Positions 8,137 through 15,062 of a DNA stretch of 41,823 nucleotides are shown one piece after another. The translations under genes were made by a program, and so were the position numbers. Source of the stretch: JABDGR01 sp964561455 (GTDB lineage: Bacteria; Verrucomicrobiota; Verrucomicrobiia; Opitutales; JABDGR01). The number at the start of each line of letters is the position of its first letter. Position 1 is the first letter of the stretch. The notes under the pieces were generated by a model. It made no database searches. It was not told the origin of the DNA and saw only the letters and a list, made by a program, of their open reading frames with translations. The stretch is taken from contig CAZLPS010000031.1 in assembly GCA_964561455.1 (NCBI GenBank), positions 1-41,823 on the forward strand, given 5' to 3'.

Positions 8137-9214
8137 TCTTCCGCTCAAACATTTCCAGCCACTTCGCCGCATTGCGGAGGCCATCGAACATTTCTTTGGC
8201 CCGGGCCTGGGCCGGGCCTCTGGCCGCTGCGCGCCATTCCCGGTCACGAATGGCCCGCGCCAGTGCGGCCGCGAATGCCGCCGGGTTGCCATCCGGCACC
8301 GCAATGCCGGTGACACCATCCTCGAAACATTCCGTCACTCCGCCGACCGCGGTGGCGACGACCGGCAGGCCGGCCGCCTGAGCCTCAATGAGAAAATTTG
8401 GGAGGGCTTCCGCCAGCGAGGCCAGCGCCGCCACGTCCGCCGCCGCGTAAAGCAGCGCCGGGTCTTTGGCCAGGCCGGTAAAGCGCACTTGTTTTGTCAT
8501 CCTCAATTCCGCCGCAATTTTTTTGCACGGCTCCAGCCAGGGCCCATCGCCGGCCAGCCACAATTGCCACGCGGGCTCGGCGGGGAGTTTGGCGGCCGCC
8601 CGAAGGAGGAGGTCCTGGCCCTTGCCGCGCCGAAAACCCGCCACGCACACGATAACGACCGCGCCTTCGGGCGTGCGGGCGCGCGCGCGCCAATCGGCCC
8701 GGGCGGCAGCCGGATCAGCTGCCACCGGCATCCGGGCCAGGCCGCTGTACACGGTTTGAATTCTCTCCCTGGGCACGCCTTGCGAGGCGGCTTCGTCCGC
8801 CGCCCAACGGGCATTGGCCACGACGACATCAGCGGACCGCAACGCCTTCCAGAAGCGCTCCGGCTGGTCACGCCCGCTGCGGAGGGTGGCCACGAGCCGG
8901 GGCCGTGGGGAAAGTTTTTGCAGGTGCGGAAGTTTGGCGTTGGCCTCACGGCCAAAGGCCACGACCACCTCCGGCTTGAATGCGGCCGCCGCCTTTTCCA
9001 ACCCGGGTGCCCAGTTGTCGAGCCAGGTGGCAATGGGTTGTAAAATTATTGGCGCCAGTCTTTTGGCTGCGGGTGAATCCGCCAGCTGACCACCGGACCG
9101 AAAGACGACGAGGCGCACGTCATGGCCCAAATCCAGCCATTGCTGGCCGAGGGCGAGGGCCTGGACTTCGGTGCCGCCCAAGCGGAGGCGATCTTGCAGA
9201 ATTAAGATTTTCAT
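8132..9214 (-). CDS. GT4-type glycosyltransferase
   Basis: A 360-residue GT-B glycosyltransferase beginning MKILILQDRLRLGGTEVQAL, whose 'GGTEVQ' loop is the family-4 N-terminal glycine-rich motif. The C-terminal donor-binding domain includes 'VCVAGFRRGKGQDLLLRA' and the EX7E site in 'EALPNFLIEAQAAGLPVVA'. It is transcribed toward the exporter genes, on the opposite strand, with a repeat-rich leader upstream of the ATG. Substrates cannot be assigned. With the two other GT4 enzymes and the SDR nearby it suggests a small glycan or glycolipid cluster. Confidence 0.88.
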   Translation of the reverse strand: MKILILQDRLRLGGTEVQALALGQQWLDLGHDVRLVVFRSGGQLADSPAAKRLAPIILQPIATWLDNWAPGLEKAAAAFKPEVVVAFGREANAKLPHLQKLSPRPRLVATLRSGRDQPERFWKALRSADVVVANARWAADEAASQGVPRERIQTVYSGLARMPVAADPAAARADWRARARTPEGAVVIVCVAGFRRGKGQDLLLRAAAKLPAEPAWQLWLAGDGPWLEPCKKIAAELRMTKQVRFTGLAKDPALLYAAADVAALASLAEALPNFLIEAQAAGLPVVATAVGGVTECFEDGVTGIAVPDGNPAAFAAALARAIRDREWRAAARGPAQARAKEMFDGLRNAAKWLEMFERKI

Positions 9215-9228
9215 TTAAAAATTGAAAT

Positions 9229-9310
9229 CCTGAGGACACGGCGAACGCGGAGGCGACGATTTTCCGTGCACGATTTGAGATGCTCTCCGTGGGCGCAGCG
9301 GGCTCCGTGG
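9229..9310. repeat. Degenerate 'cacggag' leader repeat
   Basis: Read on the minus strand, this leader contains spaced words such as ccacggagcccg, cccacggagagca, tgcacgg and cctccgcgttcgccgtgtcctc, ending about 15 bases before the glycosyltransferase ATG at 9214. It belongs to the same class as the repeat at 8027-8136 and separates the glycosyltransferase from the SDR gene. No coding frame with family resemblance was seen. Confidence 0.45.
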
Positions 9311-9322
9311 TGAAAATAAATT

Positions 9323-10141
9323 CTACATCCGGTAGTATTTGCGCATGAAGTGGCGGACCACACTGCGGCCCGCGAGCCGTTGCAGCAAGGGGGCCAGGCG
9401 CGCCTGAAAAAATTCCCCCGTGGCCACCGTGTCGCTGCGGCCGGAGAATAATGCCCGGCGCAAATCCGCAGCCGCTTGCGCGGGCAGCGGCCCATGTTCG
9501 AGCAATTCCTCGAAGCGGGCCCACGCGCGCGCCTCCCACGGCTCGCCGCCTTCCGGCCGGACGGCGACTTTGTTGAAATCCGTTTTAAAATCGCCGGGTT
9601 GAAAATCAATTACCTGCACGCCACTCCCCGCCGATTCCAGCATCAGGGCGCGGCTGAAACCCGACAAACCCGCCTTCGCCGCCGTGTAGATGCTCAGCGC
9701 CGGCAATGGAAATTCTGCCGCAAGGGAGGCGACATTGACCACCGCCCCACGCCGGCGCCCGAGCATCTCCGGCCAAAATGCCCGCGTAAGGTGAATCGGC
9801 CCTTCCAGCAACAGCTGCAGTTGCCGGGAAATCTGGTCCTGCGGAAAGCGCGCAAAGCCAGCGAACACGCCCGCGCCGGCATTATTGACCAGGACGTCAG
9901 GCGCCCCACCCGCTTCGCGGCCGACTTGCTCAATCGCGGCGCGCACCGATGCAGGCTCGGTCAGGTCCAGCATCACCGGTTTCCAGCCTTCCTTTTCGGC
10001 GGTTGCCTCGGGCGACCGGCTGGCACCCCAGATGGCCAGGCCTTCGTCGCGCAACATCCGCGCGAACGCGAGGCCGAGACCCGAGCTCGCGCCCGTAACG
10101 AGGGCCGTGCGATGGCCAAATTTGTCCGACAAGCGGCTCAT
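9323..10141 (-). CDS. Short-chain dehydrogenase/reductase (SDR)
   Basis: A 272-residue protein from ATG 10141 (MSRLSDKFGHRTALVTGASS). The classical SDR elements are present: cofactor motif TGASSGLG at about residues 16-23, 'LVNNAGAG', the catalytic serine in 'VNVASLAAEF', and YxxxK in 'SIYTAAKAG'. Such enzymes reduce or oxidise hydroxy/keto groups with NAD(P)H; the substrate is not predictable. The frame is open 52 codons further upstream, but that part is intergenic hairpin sequence. It lies upstream of the GT gene at 9214 on the same strand and may be co-transcribed with it. The C-terminal extension is longer than in minimal SDRs. Confidence 0.9.
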   Translation of the reverse strand: MSRLSDKFGHRTALVTGASSGLGLAFARMLRDEGLAIWGASRSPEATAEKEGWKPVMLDLTEPASVRAAIEQVGREAGGAPDVLVNNAGAGVFAGFARFPQDQISRQLQLLLEGPIHLTRAFWPEMLGRRRGAVVNVASLAAEFPLPALSIYTAAKAGLSGFSRALMLESAGSGVQVIDFQPGDFKTDFNKVAVRPEGGEPWEARAWARFEELLEHGPLPAQAAADLRRALFSGRSDTVATGEFFQARLAPLLQRLAGRSVVRHFMRKYYRM

Positions 10142-10199
10142 GGGTTTGAGAGTGCGGAAAATTACGCTATTGGCGAGATTAGGTTCTGGTATAAGAAGG

Positions 10200-10222
10200 A
10201 GGGCGCAGCAAGACTGCGCCCC
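10200..10222. repeat. GC hairpin of the 'gggcgca..tgcgccc' type
   Basis: gggcgcag-caaga-ctgcgccc (10201-10221) folds as an 8-bp GC stem with a 5-base loop and is flanked by 'aagga' and 'cctacgag'. It lies between the divergent SDR and glycosyltransferase genes. The form resembles the 'gtaggggcgcag' dispersed palindromes seen in many bacterial genomes, so a REP-like element is more likely than a terminator, since no gene ends here. Confidence 0.5.
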
Positions 10223-10265
10223 TACGAGGCACGCGTTTTCCGTCGTAGCCCGCTCATCAACCTCC

Positions 10266-11393
10266 ATGCCCACCGCCACGCCGCTCGCCGTGCTCACGCA
10301 CGAATTCTACCCTTACCGGGGCGGCATTGCTGTTTATGTGGAAGAAACAGCCCGCGCCGCCGCCGCCATGGGCCATCCGGTAAAAGTCTGGGCGCCGGAC
10401 CAGCCAAAACTCCGGGCGAAGTCCTGGCCTTTTGCCCTGGAGGCGGTGGCGATGCGCGGGACCATGGACTGGGGTTGCCGGCTGGCCCTGGCTCGCGCCG
10501 TCGGCGCCGCACGCAGCGAACTGGCGCGATCCGTCGTCTGGCTGCCGGAACCGGGCGCGTTGCTGACGGCCATGTATATGCATGCCTTGGGCCGCCTGCC
10601 GGCGAAGAAGCTGGTCCTCACACTCCACGGCTCGGAAATTCTGCGGTTTGCCGGGCGGCCGCACCGGCGCCGGTTGTTTCAAAAACTGGTGGATCGAGCA
10701 CAACGCATTGGCGTGGTGTCGGAGTTCAACCACGGGTTGCTGCAAAAACATTTTCGCGTGTCGCCGGAAAAGATCGTGGTCGTGTCCGGCGCGCTCCGCA
10801 CCGACTTTCCGGAGTTGATGCCATCCCCACCAAAGAAAGTTCCGACGTCGCCCCTGGTGTTGCTGACCGTTGGCCGGGTGCATCCCCGCAAGGGCCAGCA
10901 TTGCGTCCTCGAAGCGCTGGCGCAAATGAAACCCCGGCCCCAGAGCGCGGTGGAATACCGCATTGCCGGGCCGGTGGTGAAACCCGAATACCAGGCCAAA
11001 CTGGAATCCCTGGCAAAAAAATCCGGAGTCGCCGTGAAATTCCTCGGCAATATTCCGGATGCGGAATTGCCAGGCTTGTATGCGCAATCCGACATTTTTG
11101 TCATGACGCCGGTGCCGCACGGCCCGAGCATCGAAGGCTTCGGGCTGGTTTATCTCGAAGCGGCGGCCGCCGGGCTGCCCGTCATCGCGCATCGCACGGG
11201 AGGCGTGGCCGAAGCCGTGCGGGATGGGGTGACGGGCTTGGTGGTGGAGCCCGACGACCGCGCGGGACTGGCGGCCGCCATTCGGGCGCTTGCCGAGGAT
11301 CCGAAAAAGCGCGGGCAACTGGCGGACGCGGGAAGAGTGCGGGTGAGGGAATTATCATGGACCAAAAATGTGGCGGCGTTGTTTGGAAATTGA
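10266..11393 (+). CDS. GT4-type glycosyltransferase
   Basis: A 375-residue GT-B enzyme from ATG 10266 (MPTATPLAVLTHEFYPYRGG). 'FYPYRGGIAVYVEETARAAA' is the N-terminal glycine-rich loop, and 'VLLTVGRVHPRKGQHCVLEA' opens the donor-binding domain. The EX7E site is in 'EGFGLVYLEAAAAGLPVIA', and 'GGVAEAVRDGVTGLVVEPDD' is the usual sugar-nucleotide loop. The longer upstream frame overlaps the SDR gene on the other strand and is not real. It is divergent from the SDR and about 170 bases upstream of the T2SS genes. Read-through into the secretion locus is possible but not shown. Confidence 0.88.
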   Translation: MPTATPLAVLTHEFYPYRGGIAVYVEETARAAAAMGHPVKVWAPDQPKLRAKSWPFALEAVAMRGTMDWGCRLALARAVGAARSELARSVVWLPEPGALLTAMYMHALGRLPAKKLVLTLHGSEILRFAGRPHRRRLFQKLVDRAQRIGVVSEFNHGLLQKHFRVSPEKIVVVSGALRTDFPELMPSPPKKVPTSPLVLLTVGRVHPRKGQHCVLEALAQMKPRPQSAVEYRIAGPVVKPEYQAKLESLAKKSGVAVKFLGNIPDAELPGLYAQSDIFVMTPVPHGPSIEGFGLVYLEAAAAGLPVIAHRTGGVAEAVRDGVTGLVVEPDDRAGLAAAIRALAEDPKKRGQLADAGRVRVRELSWTKNVAALFGN

Positions 11394-11395
11394 TG

Positions 11396-11436
11396 AACAA
11401 TGGAAGATGGAAAAAGGGAAATGGAAAAAGCGTATT
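11396..11436. repeat. Purine-rich 'atggaaaaag' tandem repeat
   Basis: Directly after the glycosyltransferase stop come units aatggaagatggaaaaag and ggaaatggaaaaagcg, a degenerate repeat of about 9-18 bases (core atggaaNNNgg). It belongs stylistically with the other text-like intergenic repeats. The rest of the gap to 11530 shows no gene or recognisable site. Confidence 0.4.
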
Positions 11437-11530
11437 CCATTCCCCGCCCCAACCGCGCAGCTCCGCTTTCAACCCTGAACAACCCCGGCGGTGGGGTGGA
11501 ATATGTAAAAGTTTTCCCGGCGCGAATTAC

Positions 11531-11561
11531 GGAAACTTGCCCGGTTAACCGGCGTTTTTCC
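11531..11561. promoter_or_regulatory. Palindrome/hairpin just before the first pseudopilin gene
   Basis: A perfect 12-bp palindrome ccggttaaccgg (11541-11552) is nested between ggaaac (11531) and gtttttcc (11554-11561), which can pair with a two-base bulge. It ends a few bases before the ATG at 11566, so it could hide the ribosome-binding region, act as an operator, or terminate upstream transcription (it is followed by five T). The sequence does not decide which. Confidence 0.35.
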
Positions 11562-11565
11562 GGGT

Positions 11566-12060
11566 ATGAATACTTCGTTCATAAAAAATGATAGAGCTTA
11601 TCTTCCCAGCCAGGCGGCCGCCGACACCGGCGCGCAGGCCTGTTCCCGCCGGCGCACCGCGCGCGGCTTCACCCTGACGGAAATCCTCATCGCCATCGCC
11701 CTCGTCGTCATCATTGTGACCGTGGCGGTCGTGAACCTCACCGGCGTCGTGACCACCGGTCAGGAACATGCCGCCAAGCTGTTCGTCACTGAGGGTGTGG
11801 ATACCCCATTAATGTGCTACCGTCTGGACACTGGCAGCTTTCCCACGACCGCCCAGGGATTGCGCGCCCTGGTGGAGCAGCCCGCAGGCGTCGCCAATTG
11901 GAAGGGCCCGTACTTGAAAGCGGACGCGAAATTGCAGGATCCGTTCGGCACGGACTACAACTACGTCTATCCGGGAACCCACAACCCCAAAGGCTACGAT
12001 TGCTGGTCCGCCGGCGTGGATAAAACCAACGGCACCGCGGATGACATCGGAAATTGGTGA
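11566..12060 (+). CDS. gspG: T2SS major pseudopilin GspG, copy 1
   Basis: A 164-residue pseudopilin. A basic leader ends in RRRTARG, and prepilin-peptidase cleavage is expected after G34, giving mature FTLTEILIAIALVVIIVTVA with the essential Glu5. The C-terminal domain has the GspG hallmarks 'DTGSFPTTAQGLRALVEQP', 'NWKGPYLK', 'DPFGTDYNYVYPGTH' and the terminal calcium-site segment ending 'NGTADDIGNW'. GspG is the main subunit of the T2SS pseudopilus. The leader is unusually long. It is the first of five consecutive GspG-type genes and its N-terminal coding segment is nearly identical in DNA to that of copy 5. Confidence 0.93.
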   Translation: MNTSFIKNDRAYLPSQAAADTGAQACSRRRTARGFTLTEILIAIALVVIIVTVAVVNLTGVVTTGQEHAAKLFVTEGVDTPLMCYRLDTGSFPTTAQGLRALVEQPAGVANWKGPYLKADAKLQDPFGTDYNYVYPGTHNPKGYDCWSAGVDKTNGTADDIGNW

Positions 12061-12112
12061 ATGCATTTCTCCATTTCCCAGCCTCCCATCTCCTACCGCA
12101 ACAACGCCGCCC

Positions 12113-12601
12113 ATGCCCGACCACGCACCCGCAGGCTTGCCCACCAGGCGAACGCGAACGCCCAAGGTTCGCGTTCGCCGCATGGTGGCGCTACTCGGTT
12201 TGCTTTTGATCCTTCCCGCAGCGTTGCTCGTGTACGTCAATTTTCAGAGTGTGTCGGGACCTTCCGAAAGGTCCCCCGAGCAACTTTTCGTCGGCGGCGA
12301 GATTGATGTCGCATTGCTCCAATATCGATTGGACACTGGCAGTTACCCGACGACGAAACAGGGATTGCGGGCATTGTGGGAGCTGCCTGATGGCGTGCCC
12401 AATTGGAAAGGTTCGTACCTCAAGGCTGGCGCTAAACTGCAAGATCCCTGGCACCGCGATTATAATTACGCCTTTCCCGGCGTGCACAATGGCCCGGATA
12501 AATATGACTGCTGGTCGTCCGGCCCGGACGGAATCAGCGGAACTCCAGATGATGTCGGGAACTGGCCCCCCCAGGAGGCCAGCGCTGAAACGAAATCGTA
12601 A
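12113..12601 (+). CDS. GspG-like protein without prepilin signal, copy 2
   Basis: A 162-residue protein from ATG 12113. The C-terminal half is clearly GspG: 'DTGSYPTTKQGLRALWELP', 'NWKGSYLKAGAKLQDPW', 'KYDCWSSGPDG' and 'GTPDDVGNW'. The N-terminus lacks the G|FTLxE prepilin signal. Instead a very basic stretch (TRRTRTPKVRVRRM) precedes a plain transmembrane helix, ALLGLLLILPAALLVYV. A prepilin peptidase should therefore not process it, and it lacks Glu5, which pairs with the neighbouring N-terminus in the pilus. It could be a fixed inner-membrane relative that caps, primes or inhibits pseudopilus assembly. It is most similar to copy 1 by eye. Confidence 0.8.
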   Translation: MPDHAPAGLPTRRTRTPKVRVRRMVALLGLLLILPAALLVYVNFQSVSGPSERSPEQLFVGGEIDVALLQYRLDTGSYPTTKQGLRALWELPDGVPNWKGSYLKAGAKLQDPWHRDYNYAFPGVHNGPDKYDCWSSGPDGISGTPDDVGNWPPQEASAETKS

Positions 12602-12768
12602 GAATGCTTAACTCCATCGTAACGTTTGCTAATGGAAAAAGTCCGAACTTGTAAATGAAATGTCATAATCGCATGCGCGGCGCGCCGGGACCGATAATAG
12701 TTGTAACTTTGCCCATTCAAGCCTGTTTGGTAGATTGTTGAATCCACCCTCAACCTGCTCCCGTTCCC

Positions 12769-13239
12769 ATGGCTACCAAAACCAAAAGCTTCACCCGATC
12801 CGTGGCCGCCCCGGCCGCAAAGCCGGCGCGTTTTCACTTTAACGACCTCATTGCCATTCTGGTCGTCGCCGTCATCGGCTATTTTGCGGTGCATCATTTT
12901 AGCGCGGCAAATTCGGCCGCCCGGCAACTGGCGGATGTAAAAGCCTACCTCACGACCGATATGGATGCGGCCCTGAAATCATTTCGGAGTGACACCGGTG
13001 CCTATCCCACCACCCGTCAGGGCTTGAAGGCCCTCGTGGAGCAGCCCGATAACGTCAACAATTGGAAGGGGCCATACATCAGCCCCACGGACACCGTAAA
13101 GGATCCGTTGAAGGACAGTTGGGGCATGCCCCTGCAATACTCCTATCCTGGCAAGCACGGTGGTTCGCTGAAATACGACGTCTCCTCGATGGGGCCGGAT
13201 AAAAAATCCGGCACTCCGGATGACATCGGCAACTGGTAA
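12769..13239 (+). CDS. GspG-like protein with decayed prepilin signal, copy 3
   Basis: A 156-residue protein from ATG 12769. 'DTGAYPTTRQGLKALVEQP', 'NNWKGPYI', 'SWGMPLQYSYPGKHGG' and 'SGTPDDIGNW' identify a GspG C-terminal domain. The N-terminus reads 'KPARFHFNDLIAILVVAVIG', which aligns with G|FTLTEILIAI. The obligatory Gly(-1) is replaced by Arg and Glu5 by Asp, so cleavage and Glu5-dependent packing should fail or be altered. The cysteine seen in the other copies (KYDCWS) is replaced (KYDVSS). The 167-base gap upstream is long compared with its neighbours and could hold a promoter; I see no convincing one. Confidence 0.8.
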   Translation: MATKTKSFTRSVAAPAAKPARFHFNDLIAILVVAVIGYFAVHHFSAANSAARQLADVKAYLTTDMDAALKSFRSDTGAYPTTRQGLKALVEQPDNVNNWKGPYISPTDTVKDPLKDSWGMPLQYSYPGKHGGSLKYDVSSMGPDKKSGTPDDIGNW

Positions 13240-13289
13240 AGGCCTCCCGTAATGCGGAGAGAGAATCACTCTTCTACTCTCTGTGCTTG

Positions 13290-13754
13290 ATGAATGTCTC
13301 GGCCAGAATTCTACATAAGCGGCCGGGAACCTTCGGGGGCTACCACCCCGGCCTCACGTTGATTGAGGGTCTGGTGCTGATAGTAGTACTGGCACTCACC
13401 GTCCTGCTTATCCTCAATCAACCCGGTCCAAATAATAATAATGGCAAGATTTCCGCCGCCCGACTTTTCACCACCCAGGAAATTGATTACGGCCTGCAAC
13501 AATATAGAACCGACACCGGAACCTTTCCCACCACTGCGCAAGGCCTGGGCGCTCTAATTAATCCACCCGCCGACGTCACCAGCTGGCGCGGACCCTACAT
13601 AAAAATTTCATCAATTCCCCTGGACCCCTGGAAAAATCCCTACCGCTATGCTTTTCCCTCGGCCCATCAACAGCCCGCCGGCAAATATGATTGCTGGTCA
13701 TTGGGCCCCGACGGAATCAACGGCACGGCCGACGACATCGGCAATTGGAAGTAA
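13290..13754 (+). CDS. gspG: T2SS pseudopilin GspG, copy 4
   Basis: A 154-residue pseudopilin from ATG 13290, immediately preceded by an in-frame TTG. Prepilin-type signal 'HPG|LTLIEGLVLIVVLALTV' has cleavage expected after G21 and Glu at +5; the +1 residue is Leu instead of Phe, which is tolerated in some pseudopilins, and a Gly follows Glu5. The C-terminal domain matches copy 5 closely: 'WRGPYIKI', 'PLDPWKNPYRYAFP', 'GKYDCWSLGPDG' and 'NGTADDIGNWK'. An Asn run after the hydrophobic helix (GPNNNNGK) is unusual. Probably an alternative pseudopilus subunit. Confidence 0.88.
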   Translation: MNVSARILHKRPGTFGGYHPGLTLIEGLVLIVVLALTVLLILNQPGPNNNNGKISAARLFTTQEIDYGLQQYRTDTGTFPTTAQGLGALINPPADVTSWRGPYIKISSIPLDPWKNPYRYAFPSAHQQPAGKYDCWSLGPDGINGTADDIGNWK

Positions 13755-13874
13755 AAAACCCTCTCTAATAATCGCAACTTTTCCCCGCTTTTTTTGTTTC
13801 CTCTTGAAGTCGTCACTGACATACTTCACAACTTCTGTCGGCGACCCCACCTCCCTTCTTTAATCAACCTCACC

Positions 13875-14363
13875 ATGATCATACCCATGACCCTCCGGCG
13901 CGACCGCGTCGAATCCCCCACCCGCCAGCGCCGGCTTACTCCGGGCTTCACGCTGACGGAAATCCTCATCGCCATCGCGCTCATCGTCATCATCGTGACC
14001 GTGGCGGTGACGAACCTCAATGGCGTGCTCGACTCGGGCAAAATCAGCGCCGCCCAGCTCTTTGTCACCCAGGAAATTGACACCGCGCTGATGCAATATA
14101 AACTGGCCATGGGCCACTACCCGTCCACGCAAGACGGCCTGCAGGCGCTCATCACCTGCCCGTCGGACGAGCCGGCCGCCAGTTGGCGCGGGCCCTATAT
14201 CAAAGTGGACCAAGTTCCTTTGGATCCGTGGAAGAATCAGTACCAATATGCTTATCCGTCCACCCACAGCACGACCGGCGGCAAGTATGACTGCTGGTCC
14301 ATGGGTCCCGACGGCCAAAGCGGCAATGCCGACGACATCGGCAACTGGTCTCCCCCGCAGTAA
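13875..14363 (+). CDS. gspG: T2SS major pseudopilin GspG, copy 5
   Basis: A 162-residue pseudopilin from ATG 13875; ATG 13887 is also possible. The signal 'RRLTPG|FTLTEILIAIALIV' is canonical, with cleavage after G24 and Glu5. The globular domain has 'GHYPSTQDGLQALITCP', 'WRGPYIKV', 'PLDPWKNQYQYAYP', 'KYDCWSMGPDG' and 'GNADDIGNW', the last forming the conserved calcium-binding end of GspG. It lies directly upstream of gspH-I-J-K, the usual place for the main GspG, so this copy is the best candidate for the principal pseudopilus subunit. DNA of the N-terminal helix is nearly the same as in copy 1. Confidence 0.93.
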   Translation: MIIPMTLRRDRVESPTRQRRLTPGFTLTEILIAIALIVIIVTVAVTNLNGVLDSGKISAAQLFVTQEIDTALMQYKLAMGHYPSTQDGLQALITCPSDEPAASWRGPYIKVDQVPLDPWKNQYQYAYPSTHSTTGGKYDCWSMGPDGQSGNADDIGNWSPPQ

Positions 14364-14390
14364 GCGCCTCCTTTACCCTCGGCGCGAACC

Positions 14391-15062
14391 TTGAACAATC
14401 CGCGACGACTCCGGCCTCTGGTGAACTCTCCCTCCTTCAGTCGGCCGGCTTGCGCTGGCCTCCATTGCCCCACCCGGTGGTGGCCCACTCGCGCCTCAAG
14501 GCGGGGGCGGGCAGTGGTGCCGGGCGCCGCAGGATTCACCTTGATGGAAATCCTGGTGGCGCTGGCCCTTATTCTTATTATTGGGGGTCTGGCGGTGGCC
14601 AATTTCGACACCATCGCCGGGCAAATCGCCAACGAATCGCCTGACAAAGTGCTAAAGTCCACCATCCGCCAGGCGCGTTTCATGGCGCTGCAGCGCATGA
14701 ACACCGTCATGCTAACTTATAACGGAGACAACCACAGCTTCGATATACTCGATGACAAGGGCAATGTCCTCGAACAGGAGCCCGATGGCTCGGACAATCC
14801 GGACGCCGCCATTAAACTGATATTCAACAAAGTCGTGGCCACCAGCGACATGGGCGAAGAGATCAACCCAAAGGAGGATGACGCCGTCAAATATGAGGAC
14901 AAGGACCTTACCCGGCTCGTTTTCCACGCCAGCGGAGCCTGCCCGCCGGTAAAAGTCACCCTGTCCCAAGAAGGCATGGACAAGCCCATCGTTTTCCGCC
15001 TGGATCCCTTCTCCGAAGGCCCCCCGCCCCGCCCTCCGACCAACGTGCCTGCCCTGCAATGA
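14391..15062 (+). CDS. gspH: T2SS minor pseudopilin GspH
   Basis: A pseudopilin of up to 223 residues. The prepilin signal 'GAAG|FTLMEILVALALILIIGG' is preceded by a long basic leader if translation starts at TTG 14391; GTG codons at 14421, 14514 and 14517 are alternatives, and the last two would give a short leader typical of pilins. After the helix, 'LKSTIRQARFMALQRMNTVM' is the GspH/FimT-type segment, and the rest is a beta-rich domain. It overlaps the next gene by ATGA. GspH is a minor pseudopilin linking the tip complex to the GspG shaft. The acidic middle (GEEINPKEDDAVKYEDKD) is notable. Confidence 0.85.
   Translation: MNNPRRLRPLVNSPSFSRPACAGLHCPTRWWPTRASRRGRAVVPGAAGFTLMEILVALALILIIGGLAVANFDTIAGQIANESPDKVLKSTIRQARFMALQRMNTVMLTYNGDNHSFDILDDKGNVLEQEPDGSDNPDAAIKLIFNKVVATSDMGEEINPKEDDAVKYEDKDLTRLVFHASGACPPVKVTLSQEGMDKPIVFRLDPFSEGPPPRPPTNVPALQ

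Noticed and set aside
9476..11548. 690-codon forward frame spanning the SDR and glycosyltransferase genes
   Set aside because: It crosses two real genes in the wrong frame or strand and has an Arg/Pro/Gly-rich random composition.
12602..12768. Promoter before GspG copy 3
   Set aside because: I looked for -35/-10 pairs; ttgtaa and cataat occur, but their spacing (9 bases) is too short, so no promoter is called.
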